Positions 1 to 6,517 of a stretch of 14,331 nt of DNA are shown here, in pieces. How positions within the stretch are numbered: position 1 is the stretch's first letter; every line of letters begins with the position of its first letter. This DNA comes from JABIDZ01 sp964402905 (GTDB taxonomy: Archaea; Iainarchaeota; Iainarchaeia; Iainarchaeales; JAAZKV01): the NCBI GenBank assembly GCA_964402905.1, contig CAYODU010000017.1:1-14331 (forward strand). Direction: 5' to 3'. Position numbers and translations under genes: made by a program. The notes under the pieces are model-generated. The model saw only the letters and a program-made list of their open reading frames with translations, was not told where the DNA came from and made no database searches.

Positions 1-1
1 T

Positions 2-439
2 GAAGTTTTAGATTTTTTAAATTCTTTGTGGGAGCAAGAAATGAGTTTTGATAAACGCATTCCAAAGAATTCTATTATTTATTATAAATCAGAGAAAGAA
101 GTTCTTTTTTCAACAGAAGAACGCGTTGATGCGAGTCCAGCTGCTTTTTCTGCTTTCTCAAAATTTGGGGTAAAGGTTTTTCCAGAAACTAACTACTACA
201 TTCTGCCAAAGCAAAGGTTTTCAGAGGAACGAGTTTATGACCAAGCATTAAAAGTTGTTGAAAAAAATTGGGATTATCGTTTGTTAGTGATTCTTGGTAT
301 TTTTGCCCTAAAGAATAAAATATCTTTTGATAAAAGACTAGTTAAAGAGTTTCAATTAATATTTGCTGGGAAAGAGATTGATAAAATGCCTTCTACTAAA
401 GAGTTTATAGAAAAAGCAAAAGAGTATGGTGTGTTATGA
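2..439 (+). CDS. Unrecognised protein, 3' part only (5' end beyond window)
   Basis: The reading frame is open from the window edge, so the gene is probably cut by the window rather than starting at the TTG at 26 or the ATG at 41. About 145 residues are visible, soluble, mixed alpha/beta in character, with an amphipathic helical stretch near VYDQALKVVEKNWDYRLLVI and a charged C-terminus ending KEYGVL. I do not recognise a family. Its stop (TGA 437-439) overlaps the ATG of the next gene in an ATGA arrangement, which implies translational coupling with the nucleotidyltransferase. Small partner proteins placed just before such transferases are often their antitoxins or regulators (AbiEi-type systems), so an antitoxin role is a reasonable guess from position only, not from sequence. 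Confidence 0.65.
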   Translation, partial: EVLDFLNSLWEQEMSFDKRIPKNSIIYYKSEKEVLFSTEERVDASPAAFSAFSKFGVKVFPETNYYILPKQRFSEERVYDQALKVVEKNWDYRLLVILGIFALKNKISFDKRLVKEFQLIFAGKEIDKMPSTKEFIEKAKEYGVL

Positions 440-1089
440 TTCAAAGTATAAAAAAAATGAATGAATTATTTGAAGAAATTAATTCTAAACTTTCTGCGAA
501 AGTTAGTGTTTTTGTTATTGGTGGTGGAGCATTAATGTTTCACAAACTGAAATCTTCAACAAAAGACATTGATCTAATTGTTAAAAAGAAAAAAGAATAT
601 GAAGAACTTTATTCTGTTTTGAAAAAAATTGGTTTTAAAGAAACTGTTTTGACAGAGGGTGGACATAGATTGACAGTTTCTGCAGTTCTTGAAAGAAAAG
701 ATTTTCGAATTGATTTGTTTTTAGAAAAAGTTTGTGGAAAAATGGTTTATTCTGACAAAATGGTGCAAAGAAGTGAAAGTGTATTTGAAGGAAAGAAATT
801 TGAAATGTTTTCTGCTTCTATTGAAGATATTTTTGTTTTCAAATCAATTACAGAAAGAGAAGGAGACAAAACAGATTGTGAAGAAATAATAAAACAAAAA
901 CCTAATTGGAAAATAATTTTAGAAGAAATAAAATCTCAAGCAGAAAAAGGAGAAGATGTTTGGATAACTTACATTAACGAAAGATTAATGGAATTTGAAG
1001 AAAAAGGGTACATGATTCCAATTTTAAAAGAAACTGAAAAGTTGAGTGAAGATTTTTATAAGAAGTTGGAAAAGAGATTGAAAAAGTAA
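436..1089 (+). CDS. Nucleotidyltransferase (DUF6036/AbiEii-like)
   Basis: A 217-residue protein with the hallmarks of a minimal DNA-polymerase-beta-fold nucleotidyltransferase. It has a glycine-rich strand-turn VIGGGALMFHKL (residues 27-38), then STKDIDLIV with the paired metal-binding acids Asp44 and Asp46, and a third acid, Asp93, in RIDLFLEK. The C-terminal half is lysine/glutamate-rich and helical. Such enzymes (AbiEii, MenT, DUF6036 groups) transfer nucleotides to tRNA or protein targets, and several act as toxins with a co-transcribed partner. The gene starts inside the stop codon of the preceding gene (ATGA overlap), so the two are almost certainly co-translated. The transferase fold is secure; its target and any toxin role are not. 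Confidence 0.8.
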   Translation: MIQSIKKMNELFEEINSKLSAKVSVFVIGGGALMFHKLKSSTKDIDLIVKKKKEYEELYSVLKKIGFKETVLTEGGHRLTVSAVLERKDFRIDLFLEKVCGKMVYSDKMVQRSESVFEGKKFEMFSASIEDIFVFKSITEREGDKTDCEEIIKQKPNWKIILEEIKSQAEKGEDVWITYINERLMEFEEKGYMIPILKETEKLSEDFYKKLEKRLKK

Positions 1090-1298
1090 TTAATTACTAT
1101 ATTTCAGCAACTCTTCAAGGCAACTTGCTGAAAAAACTTAATTTATCGCTTTTTTTGATTCAAAGTGGAAAAAGGAAGGTAGTTGGACTGAAAGTTCCTA
1201 TTGTGTCCTTAGAAAACTTAATTGATTGTAAATCTAAACTAAGATTTCAAAATGACCTAATTGACTTGAAGTATTTAGAAAAATCGCGTAGTACCTAA
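1086..1298 (+). pseudogene. Remnant: C-terminal tail of a second nucleotidyltransferase
   Basis: This frame runs open from inside the end of the intact transferase gene to a TAA at 1296-1298 but has no plausible start or N-terminal domain. The readable part ends with KVPIVSLENLIDCKSKL, then RFQNDLIDLKYLEK. This is the typical C-terminal signature of nucleotidyltransferases of toxin-like pairs (V-P-V-I-S-L-E-D-L-I..K and R.KDL.DI..LE). The GG and DxD catalytic parts are missing. It therefore looks like the 3' stub of a paralogous gene whose front was lost when the present neighbour came to abut it. Its stop overlaps the stop of the opposing ABC ATPase remnant. The family call rests on motif resemblance read by eye. 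Confidence 0.55.
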
Positions 1299-1586
1299 CT
1301 CTTGTTTAAGATTTGTAGGACTTCGGATTTGATTTCGTTAAATTTTTTGCTAGTTAATGTTTTTGTGTTTCTTGGTCTTGGTAGGTCAATTTTTATTTCT
1401 TTTATTATCTTGCCGGGTCGTTCACTCATGATTAGCAAGGTTTCGCCTAAGAATATTGCTTCGTCAATGTCGTGTGTAACAAATATTACTGATGGTTTTG
1501 ATGCTTCCCAAAGGTTCATTAATAGTTCTTGTAGTTTTATTCTGGTTAAATATTCAACAGAGCCAAACGGCTCAAAAATTAAGAGT
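1295..1586 (-). pseudogene. Remnant: C-terminal part of an ABC-transporter ATPase (SsuB/TauB-like)
   Basis: On the minus strand the frame reads from just after an in-frame TAA (near 1586) as LLIFEPFGSVEYLTR, then MNLWEASKPSVIFVTHDIDEA and GKIIKEIKIDLPRPR. This is the Walker B/D-loop to H-loop region and C-terminus of a nitrate/sulfonate/taurine-type importer ATPase (normal form LLMDEPFGALD..TR..L..L). The Walker A and signature regions are absent, the Walker B aspartate is replaced by Phe, and the D-loop is changed, so no working ATPase can be made. An ATG at 1519 would give a 74-residue piece, but this is surely decay. No permease or binding-protein gene is beside it. Confidence 0.75.
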
Positions 1587-1663
1587 TATACAACACAGCA
1601 ACTGGCATTGTACTTCAATTACATTTAAATAAACTTGGAACATATATTGTATTAGGTGGTTTA

Positions 1664-1876
1664 ATGAGATATCGAGTTGTTATTGAGGAAGATAAAGAAG
1701 GTACTTTTGTGGTTAATGTCCCAGCATTGCCTGGTTGTATTAGTGAAGGGAAAACAAGAAGAGAGGCTTTGGAAAATATTAAGGATGCTATGGGTGGATA
1801 TATTGCAAGTTTAGAAAAACATGGTGAACCAGTTCCTCCTTCAATAACTGAAGAAGTGGTTGAAACATATGCCTAA
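1664..1876 (+). CDS. hicB: HicB-family antitoxin
   Basis: A 70-residue protein with the compact HicB fold: an N-terminal strand pair MRYRVVIEEDKEGTFVV, the conserved VPALPGCISEGKTRREALENI segment, and a C-terminal helix with GEPVPPS. HicB neutralises the HicA RNase; forms this short usually lack the added DNA-binding domain, so autoregulation by DNA binding is uncertain. A GGTGG-type ribosome binding site lies at about 1654-1658, directly before the ATG. The stop codon overlaps the start of hicA by eight bases, giving tight coupling. The order is antitoxin first, the reverse of many bacterial hicAB loci. Confidence 0.88.
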   Translation: MRYRVVIEEDKEGTFVVNVPALPGCISEGKTRREALENIKDAMGGYIASLEKHGEPVPPSITEEVVETYA

Positions 1877-2093
1877 ACTTCCACAACTTTCTGGGAAACA
1901 AATTTTAAAAATTCTTGAAAAGCAAGGTTTTGAATTAGACCATCAAACCGGAAGTCATCTAATCCTAAGGCAAACAGAAGAACCACATAGAAGAATAACT
2001 GTTCCAAATCACAATCCCGTTTCAATAGGAACATTAAATGCAATAATAAAACAAAGTGGGTTATCAAGAGAAGACTTTCTAAAGAAAAGATAA
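1869..2093 (+). CDS. hicA: HicA-family mRNA interferase toxin
   Basis: A 74-residue protein with a double-stranded-RNA-binding-like HicA fold: PKLPQLSGKQILKILEKQGF, then the invariant GSHLILR containing the catalytic His, RRITVPNHNPVSIGTLNAIIKQSGLSREDF at the C-terminus. HicA cleaves mRNA until bound by HicB. I chose the ATG at 1869, which gives the usual N-terminus; a TTG at 1860 would add three residues. It overlaps hicB by eight bases and has no promoter of its own. All expected residues are present, so the toxin appears intact. The pair sits next to gene remnants and a nucleotidyltransferase pair, which marks this flank as accessory DNA. Confidence 0.9.
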   Translation: MPKLPQLSGKQILKILEKQGFELDHQTGSHLILRQTEEPHRRITVPNHNPVSIGTLNAIIKQSGLSREDFLKKR

Positions 2094-2143
2094 TTGCTAC
2101 ATAATAACCTTTTTAAAGACTTTATAACTTTATAGTTTTATAA

Positions 2144-2196
2144 CCGAGAGGCTCTTTAAAAAAGAGTTAAACTAAACGATAACGGCTATCTCTCGG
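2144..2196. other. Palindromic, possibly structured element between hicA and the beta-propeller gene
   Basis: A 7-bp stem CCGAGAG (2144-2150) / CTCTCGG (2190-2196) encloses a second hairpin, CTCTTT (2152-2157) / AAAGAG (2161-2166), and a weak third arm, GATA/TATC around ACGGC (2179-2190). It lies between convergent genes, so a bidirectional transcript end is the simplest reading. On the plus strand several TATA-like stretches (2121-2142) precede it, and a G-run plus T-rich tract (2198-2217) follows, so a small RNA is also possible. The structure was judged by eye. Confidence 0.45.
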
Positions 2197-2222
2197 CGGG
2201 GGTATTTTAGTTTTTGAGATTA

Positions 2223-3356
2223 TCAACCAAGTTTGAATTTTCTAATATAATTATCCCCATACACAGCAATTATTTCTTTTTTATCTGGAGAAATCTGTAC
2301 ATTCATTACTCCAAGTAAAAAATCTTTATTAGTTGTATCAGGTTCAATGCAATTTTCCCAAACAAATGTCCCTGTGTCATCATATGCAATTACACAATTT
2401 TGTGGTGCTGTTCCAATAACAATTAATTTACCATCATCTGAAATTGCAACAGCATTATGCCCTGTTGGCCCACCTGCAGGAAATTGCCCAGTTCCTCTTT
2501 TCCATAGCAAGTTTCCTTGTGCATCAAACAAATATATCATTCCTCCGACAGTTCCAACAACAATTCTGCTTCCATCAGGTGTAACCGCACCAGCCGTTGC
2601 GGTATGATCAGGAATTCTATGCTTCCATAAAATAGTTCCTGCTGGACTAAAAGCAAAAAGGGTTCTGCTTTTTCCTGTTGCAAAAGTATTGTTTTGATTG
2701 TCGACGCTCATAAATAAAGGAAATTCACCAATTACTTGAGTCCATTTTTGATTCCCCTGCATGTCAAAACCTGTTACTTCTCTTGCACCAGCAACGAATC
2801 CAGAATTGTCCGAATAAAATGCACAATTTCTTAACCAATCACCTTGCCAATTTAGTTCTTGTTTTGCACCTGTTGCTGAATCTAATAAAGTTGGCATTGG
2901 GCCAGAAAGAATTTTTGTTCCATCTTCAGAAATGCATGCACTTCTAATCATCGAATTAAAAGAACTAGTCCACAATAATTTTCCTGTTCGATCAACAGCA
3001 TAAACTTTTTCATCATGACATCCTGCAATAATTTTGCTTCCATCTGGTGTAATATCAATTCCCCAACATTCGTTTTCAGTTGGTTGTTTCCACAAAATAT
3101 TTCCTTTAGAGTCAAATAAATAAAAATTTGTAGGCTTGTTTAATTCTGGGGGATGTTTTGCTTGTGCTACTGCAAATACACTCCAATCATTAGAGGGTTT
3201 TACCCAAAAGAATCCAAAATTATCTTCAACTTTTTTCTCCCAATCTAGGGTAAAGATTTGTTGGGAAAAAGATTTTTTTAAGATAATATCAATTTTTTTT
3301 GTTGCTTTCCCGGCAGTGGGATTTCTGATTTTATAGTGCTTCTTTTTATATATCAA
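2223..3356 (-). CDS. Cytosolic beta-propeller (PQQ/WD40-like repeat) protein
   Basis: A 377-residue protein built of about seven degenerate repeats. Each has a strand ending in a turn of the type D-x-x-G-N-L-L-W-K (near residues 81-90, 121-130, 197-206, 236-245, 277-286, 325-333) and an intervening S-x-D-G-x-x-I-x-x-G strand (about 102-112, 142-151, 259-268, 305-315). This is the PQQ-like/WD40-like propeller pattern. I see no signal peptide, membrane segment or enzyme motif, so it probably acts inside the cell as a scaffold or ligand-binding propeller. The start is doubtful: TTG at 3356 is the only usual start codon before Met216, and it sits beside a TATA-like stretch (3342-3354). Its 3' end faces hicA. 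Confidence 0.78.
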   Translation of the reverse strand: MIYKKKHYKIRNPTAGKATKKIDIILKKSFSQQIFTLDWEKKVEDNFGFFWVKPSNDWSVFAVAQAKHPPELNKPTNFYLFDSKGNILWKQPTENECWGIDITPDGSKIIAGCHDEKVYAVDRTGKLLWTSSFNSMIRSACISEDGTKILSGPMPTLLDSATGAKQELNWQGDWLRNCAFYSDNSGFVAGAREVTGFDMQGNQKWTQVIGEFPLFMSVDNQNNTFATGKSRTLFAFSPAGTILWKHRIPDHTATAGAVTPDGSRIVVGTVGGMIYLFDAQGNLLWKRGTGQFPAGGPTGHNAVAISDDGKLIVIGTAPQNCVIAYDDTGTFVWENCIEPDTTNKDFLLGVMNVQISPDKKEIIAVYGDNYIRKFKLG

Positions 3357-3430
3357 ATGACATTTATCTGCTAAAAAAAGTTTGTTTTGCTGCGCTTGTG
3401 TGGGTGGTAGCTTAATGTGCTTTTGAATAC

Positions 3431-3440
3431 TTTATTATAT
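3431..3440 (+). promoter_or_regulatory. TATA box for the tandem Nudix gene
   Basis: TTTATTATAT is centred 26-27 bases before the ATG at 3462, the spacing expected when transcription starts at the start codon itself. It argues for the short form of the protein. Confidence 0.5.
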
Positions 3441-3461
3441 GTTAAAGCAGTGTTGTTGTGT

Positions 3462-4292
3462 ATGGGTTATGACTTGTTCGAGGTTAGAGTTGCTAATTTT
3501 ATTTTCAATGATAAAAATGAATTGTTTTTATTAAAAAATGATGTTGGCACTTGGGGTATTCTTGGAGGGCATTTAGATAAAGGCGAACAAATTATTGACA
3601 CCGTGCATCGGGAAGCAATGGAAGAAGCTAATATTAAAATAAAAATTGTGAAGCAATTAGGAAACAGGGTTGTTAAAAATTCATTTATCATTGCCTTTGC
3701 CTGCAAATATATTAGTGGAGAAATTAATTTACAGGAAGAAGAGGTAACCGATTATAAATGGGTAAAAATTAGTGAATTAAAAAAATATAATCTTACATTC
3801 AAAGAAATTCCATTGTATGCAAAAGAAGCACTTGGCGCTATAAAAGAATTGAAAGAGATAAGTTCAGAATTTCTTAAAGAATTGTTGTCTGTGGCGAAAA
3901 AAGAAGGAATTGAAAAAATAGTTGTGGCAGCAGTCATAAAGGATGGTAATAAGGTTCTTTTGCTTGAAAGGCCTAAAGATGATTTTATGGGGGGCATAAA
4001 CGAGTTGCCAAGTGGAAATATGGAGTCTGGCGAGAATATAAAAGAAGCATTAATCCGCGAACTTAAAGAAGAAACTAATCTTGACTTTAAAAATTTTTTA
4101 AAATACTTGGGGGTTTTTGACTATTCTTCAGGAAGCAAAAAGAAAGTGCGCCAATTCAACTTTTTAATTGAGGTAGTAAAAAACGGCGAAGTTAAAATTA
4201 CGGAACATAAAAATTATGTTTGGGCAGAAAAAGAAAACAAGGCATTTACAAAAGTAACTGCCAACGTGAAAAATATTTTGAATAAACTTTAG
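3462..4292 (+). CDS. Tandem two-domain Nudix hydrolase-like protein
   Basis: A 276-residue protein with two consecutive Nudix domains. The first Nudix box spans residues 36-58 (G-x5-E-x7-REAMEEANI) and the second residues 185-207 (G-x5-E-x7-RELKEETNL). In both, Asn replaces the usual Gly near the end, but the metal-binding REx2EE core is intact. A short helical linker (about 115-150) joins them. Nudix enzymes hydrolyse nucleoside diphosphates linked to another group; the substrate cannot be told. I prefer the ATG at 3462 over the in-frame GTG at 3417: a TATA box at 3431-3440 is centred 26-27 bases before this ATG, as for other leaderless genes here, and domain 1 begins right after it. The GTG has a GGTGG-like site upstream, so the alternative remains open. 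Confidence 0.85.
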   Translation: MGYDLFEVRVANFIFNDKNELFLLKNDVGTWGILGGHLDKGEQIIDTVHREAMEEANIKIKIVKQLGNRVVKNSFIIAFACKYISGEINLQEEEVTDYKWVKISELKKYNLTFKEIPLYAKEALGAIKELKEISSEFLKELLSVAKKEGIEKIVVAAVIKDGNKVLLLERPKDDFMGGINELPSGNMESGENIKEALIRELKEETNLDFKNFLKYLGVFDYSSGSKKKVRQFNFLIEVVKNGEVKITEHKNYVWAEKENKAFTKVTANVKNILNKL

Positions 4293-4355
4293 TGTATTAG
4301 AACGGGAAAGTGTTTTTCTAGTGTTGTCTTCTAATTGTTTTTGTTTTTAATTTAC

Positions 4356-4697
4356 TCAGAATAATCCAGAGTAGTTCCTTATTTTTTCTGTGCCTTTGTA
4401 CTGTCTAAACAATTTTTCTATTTGCTTTGCAACTAGAAAATCCTTGTCTGTAACTTTTCCACCGACATCAAATCTTTGTAAATCAAATCTTATTTTTGTG
4501 TAAAAAATATGTATGTCTGGATGGTGTTCATTTGCTTCAGAAAACGGGGCTAATTTAATTATAAAAGCAATTGTATCCATAAAACTGTCAAAATCAAATT
4601 CTTTGCTTATCTTATTGTCTTGGTATTTCCAGCCACTTACTTCTTTTAGATTACTTTGTATTTCGTCTTCGGATAAAATTTTCAACTTTGTTTCCAT
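4356..4697 (-). CDS. Pterin-4a-carbinolamine dehydratase family protein
   Basis: A 113-residue protein matching the PCD/DCoH family: N-terminal LSEDEIQSNLKEVSGWKYQDNKISKEF, the signature EHHPDI (residues 57-62) with the paired active-site histidines, and the typical end F-x-x-A-x-x-I-x-x-L (87-96). The family dehydrates 4a-hydroxytetrahydrobiopterin or acts as a dimerisation or helper protein; in an archaeon with no visible aromatic hydroxylase the role may be pterin/molybdopterin-related or unknown. A run of six G (4704-4709 on the plus strand as C) lies six bases before the ATG and may serve as ribosome binding site. A TATA-like stretch is at about 4743-4751. The gene diverges from metA. 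Confidence 0.88.
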   Translation of the reverse strand: METKLKILSEDEIQSNLKEVSGWKYQDNKISKEFDFDSFMDTIAFIIKLAPFSEANEHHPDIHIFYTKIRFDLQRFDVGGKVTDKDFLVAKQIEKLFRQYKGTEKIRNYSGLF

Positions 4698-4805
4698 AAA
4701 AAGCCCCCCAATAATTAGTCTTTGTCTATTATTAGTTTACATTAAATATAACTTAAAAGCAATCGGATTGCGGAAATAAACAAAGTATATTTCCCTTAGG
4801 GAATA

Positions 4806-4814
4806 CTTTTTTAT
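4806..4814 (+). promoter_or_regulatory. Probable TATA box of metA
   Basis: TTTTTTATA-type stretch centred about 26-28 bases before GGTGAG at 4838, which would give a very short leader that begins with the ribosome binding site. Position read by eye. Confidence 0.4.
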
Positions 4815-4837
4815 ACTCAAGGGCTTTATTTCTCTTT

Positions 4838-4843
4838 GGTGAG
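4838..4843 (+). promoter_or_regulatory. Ribosome binding site deciding the ATT start of metA
   Basis: GGTGAG is complementary to the usual archaeal 16S rRNA tail (TCACC) and stands five bases before ATT at 4849. The same hexamer precedes the eL41-like gene (10890-10895), so it is a genuine signal in this genome. It supports initiation at ATT, not at the GTG 78 bases further on. Confidence 0.6.
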
Positions 4844-4848
4844 TATTT

Positions 4849-5766
4849 ATTCCAATAAATGTTTCTGATAAGTTACCTGCGGCGAAAACTCTTGAAGAAG
4901 AAAATATTTTTGTTATAAAACACAGAGTGGCTATTAAACAGGATATGCGTCCGCTTGAAATAGTTATATTGAATTTAATGCCGGATAAAGTTGCCACGGA
5001 AACACAATTACTAAGACTTATTGGGAACACAGCAATACAGGTTCACATTACATTAATTCATCCAAAAAGTCATGAATCAAAAAACACTCCAAAAAAACAT
5101 TTAATTTCTTTCTATAAGCACTTTGATAAAATAAAAAAAAGAAAATTTGATGGTTTGATTATCACAGGGGCGCCTGTGGAAATGTTGGATTTTGAGGAAG
5201 TTGATTATTGGGAAGAGTTAAAAGAAATAATGGAGTGGAGTAAACACAATGTTACTTCTACATTTTATATTTGTTGGGGAGCACAGGCCGGACTATATTA
5301 TCATTATGGAATTAAAAAATATCCTTTAAAGAAAAAAATGTTTGGGGTTTTTCCTCACACAATTAATAAGAAGCATGTCAAGCTTTTGCGGGGTTTTGAT
5401 GATACCTTTTTTGTTCCGCATTCAAGGTACACCGAAATACGAAGAGAAGATGTACTAAAAGTAAAGTCACTTGAAATTCTCTCGGAATCGAAAGAATCTG
5501 GTGTTTATCTTGTTGCAGACAAGGAAAGAGACCAATTCTTCATTATGGGGCACTCGGAGTACGATTCGGATACACTGAGAAAAGAGTTTGAAAGAGATAT
5601 GGCTAAGGGAATGAAAATAGATTTTCCAAAGAATTATTTTCCTGAAAACAATCCAAAAAATGAACCAATTGTTTCTTGGCGTGGACACTCAAATCTTCTT
5701 TTTTGTAACTGGCTTAATTACTATGTTTACCAAGAAACACCATTTGAGTTAGAAAAAATAAAATAA
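4849..5766 (+). CDS. metA: Homoserine O-acetyltransferase, MetA type, apparently with ATT start codon
   Basis: Transfers an acyl group from acyl-CoA to homoserine, the committed step of methionine synthesis. The first usual start codon is GTG at 4927, but the 26 codons before it already encode the conserved MetA N-terminus (PINVSDKLPA, then LEEENIFVI). An in-frame TGA lies at 4840-4842, and ATT at 4849 falls exactly where family members have Met1. Counting from ATT gives 305 residues, the normal length, and places the nucleophile at Cys142 (YICWGAQAG), His235 and Glu237 (MGHSEYD), the established numbering. Glu111 (GAPVE) is the residue reported to favour acetyl-CoA over succinyl-CoA (Gly in the E. 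coli enzyme). GGTGAG precedes ATT by five bases. All catalytic residues are present, so the enzyme should work if initiated there. Confidence 0.9.
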   Translation: MPINVSDKLPAAKTLEEENIFVIKHRVAIKQDMRPLEIVILNLMPDKVATETQLLRLIGNTAIQVHITLIHPKSHESKNTPKKHLISFYKHFDKIKKRKFDGLIITGAPVEMLDFEEVDYWEELKEIMEWSKHNVTSTFYICWGAQAGLYYHYGIKKYPLKKKMFGVFPHTINKKHVKLLRGFDDTFFVPHSRYTEIRREDVLKVKSLEILSESKESGVYLVADKERDQFFIMGHSEYDSDTLRKEFERDMAKGMKIDFPKNYFPENNPKNEPIVSWRGHSNLLFCNWLNYYVYQETPFELEKIK

Positions 5767-5846
5767 CCGAAATAATAAGGTAATAGAAGAAATACTGCTA
5801 ACTAATCGTTTCAAAACAAATTTATTACCCAAAGCTCTTCAAAAAT

Positions 5847-5857
5847 CTTATATATAC
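5847..5857 (+). promoter_or_regulatory. TATA box for the two-helix membrane protein gene
   Basis: CTTATATATAC, centred about 66 bases before the ATG at 5918, predicts a leader of about 40 bases, longer than for most genes here. The leader contains a short ATG-initiated frame (ATG near 5895) that ends just past the main start codon. Confidence 0.45.
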
Positions 5858-5917
5858 AAAAGAGCATTATTAGGGATATTGAAGTGAATAATTGAATGAA
5901 TAATGAGATGATTTTAC

Positions 5918-6472
5918 ATGCCGATTACTAATGAAGACAAGAAAAAAGAGCTTTTTGAGAAATCCCAAATAAGTTTGTGGATGGACTCTTACACTGAAAT
6001 CTTTTCCGATTTTGATCCAAGACCATTTTCAGAGCGCTCAATCTCAGATGATTTTTTAATTGAAGCAAAAAAATCTGCTAAAGAAAATTTATCCGGAAAA
6101 ATTGACTTAAAACTTTTAATGCCAGCTGACAAAAGAAATAAAACCGCTGAATCAATAATAAAAAAGAGATTGAAAGAATATTTTACTTATCGTTATAATC
6201 TTTTAGACGCAAAAAGAAAAAGACTTTTAGTACAAGGAATAACATTTGTTCTATTCGGTGTTTTTTTCATGGTTCTAACAACATTCATTTTACAAGAGCT
6301 CCCAAAACTAAATTTCTTTATTACTCTAGCAGCAGTAATTGGAGAGCCTGCTGGTTGGTTCTTGTTCTGGGAAGGATTATACACAACTGTTTTTGAATCA
6401 AAGGAAAGAAAATCAGATCTGGATTTCAATAAAAGAATGTCAAAGATAAATATTTCTTTTGAATCATACTAA
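5918..6472 (+). CDS. Conserved two-helix membrane protein of unknown function
   Basis: A 184-residue protein with a soluble N-terminal region (residues 1-100) holding LWMDSYTEIFSDFDPRPFSE and SDDFLIEAKK, then two membrane helices (about 103-126 and 132-157) joined by a very short turn, and a short cytosolic tail. The second helix carries an unusual GEPAGWFLFWEGL stretch with a buried Glu-Pro and a Trp/Glu pair. The layout resembles a widespread uncharacterised family that keeps the FDPRP and EPAGWF(L)FWEG signatures, recalled from memory and not searched. No enzyme motif is seen. A positively charged segment before helix 1 (AKRKRLL) suggests both ends face the cytosol. It converges with the HIT gene. 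Confidence 0.75.
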   Translation: MPITNEDKKKELFEKSQISLWMDSYTEIFSDFDPRPFSERSISDDFLIEAKKSAKENLSGKIDLKLLMPADKRNKTAESIIKKRLKEYFTYRYNLLDAKRKRLLVQGITFVLFGVFFMVLTTFILQELPKLNFFITLAAVIGEPAGWFLFWEGLYTTVFESKERKSDLDFNKRMSKINISFESY

Positions 6473-6517
6473 TCCTTCAGCAAACACAAGAAGGTTATTT
6501 TGTTTGAGTATTACTCA

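Noticed and set aside
1302..1628. 108-residue plus-strand ORF across the ABC ATPase remnant
   Set aside because: It is the antisense shadow of the remnant, with no family pattern and no ribosome binding site.
3390..3480. tRNA-like start (GGGTGGTAGCTTAATG) followed later by TGTTCGAGG
   Set aside because: No acceptor stem, anticodon arm or proper T-arm spacing can be built; the stretch overlaps the Nudix promoter and coding region.
4927..4929. GTG as the start of metA
   Set aside because: It would delete 26 conserved residues that are plainly encoded just upstream, and it has no ribosome binding site.
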